Assembly: GCF_026967935.1 (NCBI RefSeq)
Contig: NZ_JAPVBL010000001.1
Span: 1,098,082 to 1,162,081, forward strand
DNA: 64,000 nucleotides
Reading direction: 5' to 3'
DNA from: Modestobacter sp. VKM Ac-2982
GTDB taxonomy: Bacteria > Actinomycetota > Actinomycetes > Mycobacteriales > Geodermatophilaceae
The notes under the pieces are model-generated. The model searched no databases, was not told where the DNA came from, and was given only the letters and a program-made list of their open reading frames with translations. Shown here one piece after another: positions 58,650 to 64,000 of the stretch (positions are counted from its first letter, which is position 1; each line of letters begins with the position of its first letter). Made by a program: the position numbers and the translations under genes.

Positions 58650-59681
58650 TCAGTGGCCGGGGGTGACGTGGCCGGGGGTGAGCTGGCCGACGGCGGTGAG
58701 CAGTCGGCGGAAGCTGCCCAACCGCTCCCGCGCGGCGGGTGTGCCCTGGGCGGCCCAGGGGTCCAGGGCGCACTCCGGGTCCGCGGCGGTGTGCCCGCAG
58801 GCGGGCGGGCAGTCGACGGCGGCCTCGGCGAGGTCGTCGAAGGCGGCCAGCACGTCCTGCGGGGTCACGTGCGCCAGCCCGAAGGAGCGGATGCCCGGGG
58901 TGTCGATCAGGGTGCCGCCCCCGGGCAGGTCCAGCAGGACCGCCGAGGAGGACGTGTGCCTGCCCTTGCCGATCTTGCTCACGTCGCCGATGGCCCGGAA
59001 GGCGCCCGGGATCAGCCGGTTGAACAGCGTCGACTTGCCGACCCCGGACTGGCCGACCAGCACGCTCATCTGGTCCCGCAGCCGGGTCACCAGCTCATCG
59101 AGCGGCGCCTCGCGGGACATCGGGACCGCGTCGACCTCCAGTCCGGCGTACCGGTCCAGCAGTGGCTGCGGGCTGGCCAGGTCGGACTTGGTCAGCACCA
59201 GCAGTGGCGACAGCCCCCCGGCGTAGGCGGCGACCAGGCATCGGTCCAGGAAGCCGAGCGCCGGCTCGGGGTCGGCGATCGAGGTGACGACGACGAGCTG
59301 GTCGGCGTTGGCCACCACGATCCGCTCGGTGGGGTCGGTGTCGTCGGCGGTGCGGCGCAGTGAGGTGACCCGGTCGGCGATCGTCACGATCCGGGCCAGG
59401 CTGTCGGTGCGTCCGGAGGTGTCGCCCACCAGCCGCACCCGGTCCCCGACGACGACGCCGTGCTTGCCCAGCTCGCGGGCGCGCATCGAGGTGACGTCGA
59501 CGGGGGTGCCCCCGGGGCCCTCGACCCGGACGGTCATCCGGCCGCGGTCCACCGCGATCACCAGCCCGGGCACGGCCTCCTCGTGCGTGGGGCGGGTGCG
59601 GGTGCGCGGGCGGGAGCCGTGCCGTGAGGCCCGGACGCGGACGTCGTCCTCATCGGACCGGCTGTCCATCTTCCGGCTCAC
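58650..59681 (-). CDS. rsgA: Ribosome small-subunit GTPase RsgA
   Basis: 343 residues, circularly permuted GTPase. Order is OB-fold (EEAVPGLVIAVDRGRMTV), G4 TKSDL, G5, G1 GQSGVGKSTL, G2, G3 DTPGI, then a zinc finger CPPACGHTAADPECAL. It helps late 30S maturation. The GTG start overlaps the aroA stop (GTGA), so the two are co-translated, as in many actinobacteria. The N-terminus carries an extra basic/Arg-rich segment. Confidence 0.94.
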   Translation of the reverse strand: MSRKMDSRSDEDDVRVRASRHGSRPRTRTRPTHEEAVPGLVIAVDRGRMTVRVEGPGGTPVDVTSMRARELGKHGVVVGDRVRLVGDTSGRTDSLARIVTIADRVTSLRRTADDTDPTERIVVANADQLVVVTSIADPEPALGFLDRCLVAAYAGGLSPLLVLTKSDLASPQPLLDRYAGLEVDAVPMSREAPLDELVTRLRDQMSVLVGQSGVGKSTLFNRLIPGAFRAIGDVSKIGKGRHTSSSAVLLDLPGGGTLIDTPGIRSFGLAHVTPQDVLAAFDDLAEAAVDCPPACGHTAADPECALDPWAAQGTPAARERLGSFRRLLTAVGQLTPGHVTPGH

Positions 59682-60967
59682 GCGGGCACCCCGGCGTCCT
59701 CGCCGAGCAGACCGGCCCAGCGTTCCCGGAAGTCCGGCAGCGTCTTGGTCACCGCCCCCGGGTCGGTGACCTCGATGCCGTCGACCGCCAGGCCCAGCAC
59801 CGCCGCCGCGTGCACCATCCGGTGGTCGGCGTAGGAGTCCAGCCGGGCCGGGCGGGGCCGCCCCGGGGTGATGACCAGCCCGTCGGGCAATTGCTCGACC
59901 CGGGCGCCGACGGCGCTGAGCACCTCGTCCAGCGCCTGCAGCCGGTCGGTCTCGTGGCCGCGCAGGTGGGCGATGCCGGTGAGCCGGGACGGCCCGTCGG
60001 CCAGGGCGCACAGTGCGGCGAGCACCGGGGTCAGCTCGCCCACCTCGCCCAGGTCGGCCTCGAGGGGGGCGATCCGGGCGCCCCCGCTGACCTGGAGCCC
60101 GGCGGGGGTGCGGGTCACCGCGGCCCCCATCGCGGTGAACAACGCGTCGAGCTGGGCGCCGGGTTGGGTGGTGTCGGTCGGCCAGTCGCGCACGGTCACC
60201 CGGCCGCCGGTGACGAGGGCCGCAGCGAGGAACGGTGCGGCGTTCGACAGGTCCGGCTCGACGACGCGGTCCAGCGCGGCGATCGGGCCCGGCGCGACGC
60301 GCCACCCACCGTCGGTCCGGCTCACCTGCACGCCGTGCTCGGCGAGCGTCCGGACGGTCATCTCCACGTGCGGCAGGGACGGCAGGCTCCCGGCGAGGGT
60401 CAGCTCGATGCCGCTGTCGAAGCGGGCCGCGGCCAGCAACAGCCCGGACACCACCTGGCTGGACTCGCTGGCGTCGACGGTGACCGCACCGCCAGGCACC
60501 GCACCGGTGCCGTGCACGGTGAACGGGGCCCGGCCGCGGCCGTCGTCGTCGACCCGGACGCCGAGGTCCCGGAGGCCGGCGATCAGGCCGGCGTTGGGTC
60601 GGTCGCGCAGCCGGGCGTCGCCGTCGATCCGGACCGGCCCGGCGGCCAGTGCGGCGACCGGCGGCAGGAAGCGGAGCACCGTGCCGGCCAGCCCGGCGTC
60701 CACCTCGGCCGGCCCCCGCAGCGGCCCGGGGGTGACCAGCCAGTCCGCGCCGTCGGCGACGATGTCCACCCCGATCGCCCGCAGCCCGGCGGCCATCAGG
60801 TCGGTGTCGCGGGCGCGCAGCGGGCGCACCAGCCGGCTGGGCCCGTCGGCGATCGCGGCCAGCACCAGGGCGCGTGCGGTGATCGACTTGGACCCGGGGA
60901 GGGTCACCACGGCGTCCACCGGGGTACGGCGGGCGGGCGTCGTCCAGACCTCGGTCATACCGCTCAT
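59678..60967 (-). CDS. aroA: 3-phosphoshikimate 1-carboxyvinyltransferase (EPSP synthase)
   Basis: 429 residues. LPGSKSITARALVLAAIA (substrate lysine and serine), AGTVLRFLPP, RPNAGLIAGLRDLG, VDASESSQVVSGLLLAA, RGHETDRLQAL and SYADHRMVHAAAVLGL are the family motifs, spread over two domains. It is the sixth step of the shikimate pathway. The start is ATG 60967, which overlaps the stop of the DUF1905 gene; ATG 60958 is an alternative. The glycine-to-alanine change linked to class II glyphosate tolerance cannot be judged from these motifs alone. Confidence 0.94.
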   Translation of the reverse strand: MSGMTEVWTTPARRTPVDAVVTLPGSKSITARALVLAAIADGPSRLVRPLRARDTDLMAAGLRAIGVDIVADGADWLVTPGPLRGPAEVDAGLAGTVLRFLPPVAALAAGPVRIDGDARLRDRPNAGLIAGLRDLGVRVDDDGRGRAPFTVHGTGAVPGGAVTVDASESSQVVSGLLLAAARFDSGIELTLAGSLPSLPHVEMTVRTLAEHGVQVSRTDGGWRVAPGPIAALDRVVEPDLSNAAPFLAAALVTGGRVTVRDWPTDTTQPGAQLDALFTAMGAAVTRTPAGLQVSGGARIAPLEADLGEVGELTPVLAALCALADGPSRLTGIAHLRGHETDRLQALDEVLSAVGARVEQLPDGLVITPGRPRPARLDSYADHRMVHAAAVLGLAVDGIEVTDPGAVTKTLPDFRERWAGLLGEDAGVPA

Positions 60968-61419
60968 CCTGCCCTGCCGGCCTCCTCGGCCAGCGCCGCG
61001 ACGATGGTCGCGACCCGACGCTGCCGGGTCGCCGCCGTCTTCGCGCCCTCGACGGCGAGCACGTGCCGGAGCCGTGCGCTGTAGGAGAGGGACCCGAAGC
61101 GCTGCCCGGCCGCCGGCTCGGCGTCCAGTGCTGCGGCCAGGTCCGGCGGGACGTCGACCTCGCGCGGCTCGGTGTCCAGCACGACGTCCACCTCGACCTG
61201 GTCGCCGGCGGCGACCCCGGCTGCCGAGCGACGCCCCGCGCTCAGCGGGATGAGGAAGCGCCCGCCCGTGCTGGCGATCGACGTCCGGTAGCCGTGCCCG
61301 CCGACGGTCACCGTCACCGCCGGCTTCCGCCCGCCGCCGAGCGCCTCGACCACCTCCGGCGGCACCGGGATGCCGGTGGCCGTCCTGCCGTGCAGCTCGA
61401 CCGTGGAGGTGAACCTCAT
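60964..61419 (-). CDS. DUF1905/YdeI-OmpD-associated domain protein
   Basis: 151 residues. The N-terminal DUF1905 half (MRFTSTVELHGRTATGIPVPPEVVEALGGGRKPAVTVTVGGHGYRTSI) is a small beta barrel. The C-terminal half (VDVPPDLAAALDAEPAAGQRFGSLSYSARLRHVLAVEGAKTAATRQRRV) is the YdeI/OmpD-associated helical domain, with S-R-R-W-type positions changed to SYSARLRHV. Function unknown. It overlaps aroA by ATGA and is probably co-transcribed. Confidence 0.85.
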   Translation of the reverse strand: MRFTSTVELHGRTATGIPVPPEVVEALGGGRKPAVTVTVGGHGYRTSIASTGGRFLIPLSAGRRSAAGVAAGDQVEVDVVLDTEPREVDVPPDLAAALDAEPAAGQRFGSLSYSARLRHVLAVEGAKTAATRQRRVATIVAALAEEAGRAG

Positions 61420-61474
61420 GGGCCAGGAGGATGGCAGCTCCGGGCACTGCCGCGACAGTGCCCGGAGCCTGGGT

Positions 61475-62944
61475 TCAGCCGCCGACGTGCTGGGCCGGCG
61501 CCGCCTGCTTCTTCGGCGGCATCGTGCGCACCAGCCGGCGGTTGGCGAACTCGAACATGCCCAGCTCGGAGAGCTCGCGTCCGTAGCCGGACCGCTTCAC
61601 CCCGCCGAAGGGCAGCTCGGGGGAGGAGCCCGACGGCTGGTTGATCCAGACCATCCCCGACTCCAGCCGGTCGGCCACCTCGCGGGCCCGCTCGGTGTCG
61701 CCGCTGTAGACGGCCGCCGAGAGCCCGAAGTCGCTGTCGTTGGCCAGCGCGACGGCCTCGTCGGCGTCCTTCGCCCGGTAGACGACGGCGGCCGGCCCGA
61801 AGAGCTCCTCGTGGTAGGCCCGCATCTCCGGGGTGACGTCGGCCAGGAGCGTGGCCTGGACGAAGGCGCCGTCGTGCTCGGGGCGGCCGCCACCGGTGAG
61901 CACGGTGGCGCCCTTGTCCACGGCGTCCTGGATCTGTGCGGCGAGGTCCTGCGCGGCCCGCTCGGTGGACAGCGGGCCCAGCGTCGTGGCCGGGTCGGCC
62001 GGGTCGCCGGGGGAGAAGCTGCCGAAGGCCTGCTGCAGGCCGGCGACGACGTCGTCGTAGACCTCGTCGAGCACGATGATCCGCTTGGCGGCGATGCAGG
62101 CCTGGCCGGTGTTGGCCATCCGCGCCATGGTCGCGGCCTTGACCGTGCGGCCCAGGTCGGGGGCGTCCAGCACGATGAACGGGTCGCTGCCGCCCAGCTC
62201 CAGCACCGACTTCTTCAGGTGCTTGCCGGCCAGCTGGGCCACGCTGGCCCCGGCCCGCTCGCTCCCGGTCAGCGTCACGCCCTGCACCCGCCGGTCGGCG
62301 ACGACCTGCTCGACGTCGGCGATCCGCAGGAACAGGTTGGTGTAGACGCCCTCCGGCGCCCCGGCGTCCCGGAACAGCTGCTCCAGGGCGAGGGCGCACT
62401 GCGGGTTGTTCTCCGCGTGCTTGAGCAGGACGGTGTTGCCCAGGGTCAGGTTCGGGCCGGCCACCCGCACCACCTGGTAGAGCGGGTAGTTCCACGGCTC
62501 GATCGCCAGCAGGACGCCGATCGGCTCGTTCACCACCTCGGCCTCGCCGCCGCCCATCACGTCGATCGGCTTGGGCGCCAGGAACCGCGGGCCGTTGGTG
62601 GCGTAGTACTCCAGGATGCTGGCGGCCAGCTGGACCTCACCGGCGGCCTCCTGGATCCGCTTGCCCATCTCCCGGGTGATCAGGGCGGCGAGCTCGTCCT
62701 GCCGCTCGCGCATCAGCTCGGCGGCCCGGCCGACGACGGCGGCGCGCTCCTCCACCGACCGGCGGCGCCAGTCGCCGAAGGCGGCGTGGGCCCGCTCGAC
62801 CACGCCGTCGATGGCGTCGGTCTCCAGGAAGGGGAACTCCTTCTCCGTCTTCCCGGTGTAGGGGTTCACCGTCGCGTACGGGCGTGCGCCTGCGTCGCTG
62901 GCGGTCTTCGGCTGCTCGGTCGAGGGAGCCTGGGTGGTCGTCAC
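61475..62944 (-). CDS. gabD: Succinate-semialdehyde dehydrogenase-like aldehyde dehydrogenase
   Basis: 489 residues. The catalytic cysteine is in [11 protein letters not shown] and the general base in [29 protein letters not shown] and [15 protein letters not shown] complete the NAD(P)-binding ALDH family. The short form and the SDPFIVL segment are like bacterial NADP-dependent succinate-semialdehyde dehydrogenases. It would oxidise succinic semialdehyde to succinate. GTG 62944 follows GGAGGG by 8 nt. It is divergent from the SRAP gene, with 142 bp between. Confidence 0.9.
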   Translation of the reverse strand: MTTTQAPSTEQPKTASDAGARPYATVNPYTGKTEKEFPFLETDAIDGVVERAHAAFGDWRRRSVEERAAVVGRAAELMRERQDELAALITREMGKRIQEAAGEVQLAASILEYYATNGPRFLAPKPIDVMGGGEAEVVNEPIGVLLAIEPWNYPLYQVVRVAGPNLTLGNTVLLKHAENNPQCALALEQLFRDAGAPEGVYTNLFLRIADVEQVVADRRVQGVTLTGSERAGASVAQLAGKHLKKSVLELGGSDPFIVLDAPDLGRTVKAATMARMANTGQACIAAKRIIVLDEVYDDVVAGLQQAFGSFSPGDPADPATTLGPLSTERAAQDLAAQIQDAVDKGATVLTGGGRPEHDGAFVQATLLADVTPEMRAYHEELFGPAAVVYRAKDADEAVALANDSDFGLSAAVYSGDTERAREVADRLESGMVWINQPSGSSPELPFGGVKRSGYGRELSELGMFEFANRRLVRTMPPKKQAAPAQHVGG

Positions 62945-63086
62945 GTGATGTGCCCTCCGTCGTGCTTCGTCGCGGTGCGTCGGGTCTGTGGTCTCCGTCC
63001 TACCCCTCTCTGCACCGGCGACGCACGGCGGGTCGTCGGTGGGCGCACCTACGCTCGGGGACGTCGTCGTCCGGGAGGAGCCCGTC

Positions 63087-63833
63087 ATGTGTGGTCGGTA
63101 CGCCGCCAGCCGCCGTCCTGAGGACCTCGCGCTGGAGTTCGAGGCCGTCCCGGCCGAGGGCCAGGCCCCGCTGCCGGCCGACCACAACGTCGCCCCCACC
63201 AAGGACGTGTACGTGGTCCGGCACAAGAAGGAGCGGGACGCCGAGGGTGCGCTCACCGGCGGCGGGCACCGCGAGCTCCGGGTCGTGCGCTGGGGCCTGG
63301 TCCCCTCCTGGGCCAAGGACGTCTCGGTCGGCAACCGGATGCTCAACGCCCGGGTCGAGTCGTTGGCCGAGAAGCCCGCGTTCCGCACCGCGGCGGCGAG
63401 CCGACGCTGCCTCGTCCCGGCCGACGGCTGGTACGAGTGGGCGCCCCGGCAGGACCGCCCCGGCAAGCAGCCGTTCTACGTGACCCCGCAGGACGGGTCC
63501 GGGCTGGCCTTCGCCGGGCTCTGGGAGGTGTGGGGCCGGGGCGAGGACCGGCTGTACAGCTGCACCGTGGTCACCGCACCCGCCGTCGGCGCACTCGCTG
63601 AGGTCCACCCCCGGATGCCGCTGGTGCTGCCGCCCGACCGCTGGGCGGAGTGGCTGGACCCGGCCCGCGAGGACGTCACCGAGGTCGCCGCCCCGACGCC
63701 ACCGGAGCACGTCGAGCGGCTGGAGATCCGCCCGGTCGGCCCGGCCGTGGGCAACGTGGCCCACAACGGGCCGCAGCTCACCGCGCGGGTGGAGTCGGTC
63801 AGCGAGCCCGCCGACCAGCCCGCCCTGTTCTGA
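63087..63833 (+). CDS. SRAP-family abasic-site DNA-protein crosslink protein (HMCES/YedK)
   Basis: 248 residues. After methionine removal the catalytic Cys2 of MCGRYAA becomes N-terminal, as in HMCES/Yed[15 protein letters not shown] and the HPRMPLVL histidine are also conserved. It forms a stable thiazolidine crosslink with abasic sites in single-stranded DNA and shields them. ATG 63087 with GGGAGGAG 6 nt upstream is certain, because Cys2 must follow it. The neighbourhood with aroA and rsgA resembles Rv3226c-Rv3228. Confidence 0.94.
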   Translation: MCGRYAASRRPEDLALEFEAVPAEGQAPLPADHNVAPTKDVYVVRHKKERDAEGALTGGGHRELRVVRWGLVPSWAKDVSVGNRMLNARVESLAEKPAFRTAAASRRCLVPADGWYEWAPRQDRPGKQPFYVTPQDGSGLAFAGLWEVWGRGEDRLYSCTVVTAPAVGALAEVHPRMPLVLPPDRWAEWLDPAREDVTEVAAPTPPEHVERLEIRPVGPAVGNVAHNGPQLTARVESVSEPADQPALF

Positions 63834-63853
63834 CCGTCCCCCCGATCCCCGAG

Positions 63854-64000
63854 GTGAGCCCGCTGGACCCGCACCCGACCACCGCGTCGACCGACCCGGA
63901 GCACGTCCAGGTCTCCGCCCGGGCGCTGCCCGACTGGATCGCCGCGGGCGTGACCTTCCTGTCCTCCGGGGCGGTGCTCGTGATGGAGGTCGTCGGCCTG
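63854..64000 (+). CDS. Membrane spermidine-synthase-like protein, 3' end cut by window edge
   Basis: Only 49 residues are visible. GTG 63854 follows GAG and starts a polar lead, VSPLDPHPTTASTDPEHVQ, then ALPDWIAAGVTFLSSGAVLVMEVVGL at the edge. The last part resembles the first helix of fused MFS/spermidine-synthase proteins (hydrophobic stretch ending in E-x-x-x-L). Assignment is tentative because the synthase domain is outside. Confidence 0.5.
   Translation, partial: MSPLDPHPTTASTDPEHVQVSARALPDWIAAGVTFLSSGAVLVMEVVGL

Overview
The window is high-GC (roughly 73-75 %) actinobacterial chromosome. The gene content and order point to the Geodermatophilaceae or a close relative (inference; no genus can be fixed by eye). 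Supporting signs are a mycoredoxin, a WhiB7 regulator, AdnAB, UvrD2, DUF2510 and ANTAR proteins, a fused MrpA/MrpB subunit, many GTG starts, and promoters of the form TANNNT placed 6-7 nt before a leaderless start codon. Much of the left and middle part keeps the gene neighbourhood known from the Mycobacterium tuberculosis Rv3193c-Rv3206c region (moeZ, TIGR03086 protein, alkyltransferase-like protein, adnA, adnB, nudC, mrx1, uvrD2, whiB7, ABC1 kinase, E1-like protein, DUF2342 protein, Lon/PDZ protein, UPF0182 protein). The right end keeps an aroA-rsgA-SRAP neighbourhood resembling Rv3226c-Rv3228. No phage, plasmid, insertion sequence, CRISPR array or rRNA operon was found. Layout, 0-11 kb: an ABC permease cut by the left edge, the sulfur-carrier enzyme moeZ with a strong terminator, small proteins, an alkyltransferase-like DNA lesion sensor, and the two-gene helicase-nuclease adnAB. 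11-17 kb: a six-gene Mrp/Mnh Na+/H+ antiporter operon (A+B fused, then C, D, E, F, G) on the minus strand. 17-25 kb: hydrolase, M20 peptidase, a DUF2510 protein, an active/inactive pair of M16 peptidase-like proteins coupled to a zinc-less nudC, then a uridine-kinase-like gene and an ANTAR protein. 25-30 kb: mrx1, uvrD2 and whiB7. The whiB7 leader carries a recognisable attenuation system: a promoter with an AT-rich box, a 120-codon upstream ORF, a hairpin over its stop codon, and an intrinsic terminator before the whiB7 ribosome-binding site. 30-39 kb: an ABC1-family kinase with a frameshifted E1-like gene, a 349-bp intergenic region packed with DnaA-box-like 9-mers, a zinc peptidase, DUF2342, a Lon/PDZ protease and UPF0182. 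39-46 kb: two initiator tRNA genes flanking a lipoprotein and an SNF2 helicase, then galT-galK, a small GNAT protein and a pyruvyl-transferase-like protein. 46-53 kb: a P450-ferredoxin pair behind a CRP-like palindrome, a glycosyltransferase, an XRE regulator divergent from map, the cbs-metB transsulfuration pair, and a GNAT gene broken by several lesions. 53-64 kb: GAF-ANTAR regulator, FGGY kinase, a small protein with a recent internal duplication, hisN, DUF2795, a DUF2087 regulator with peptidase E, the DUF1905-aroA-rsgA operon, succinate-semialdehyde dehydrogenase, an SRAP DNA-crosslink protein, and the start of a spermidine-synthase-like membrane protein cut by the right edge. Cross-cutting themes are DNA repair and damage sensing (adnAB, uvrD2, ATL, SNF2, SRAP), redox and antibiotic stress (mrx1, whiB7), and a family of about 58-bp GC-rich palindromic elements sitting just after stop codons in at least four places.
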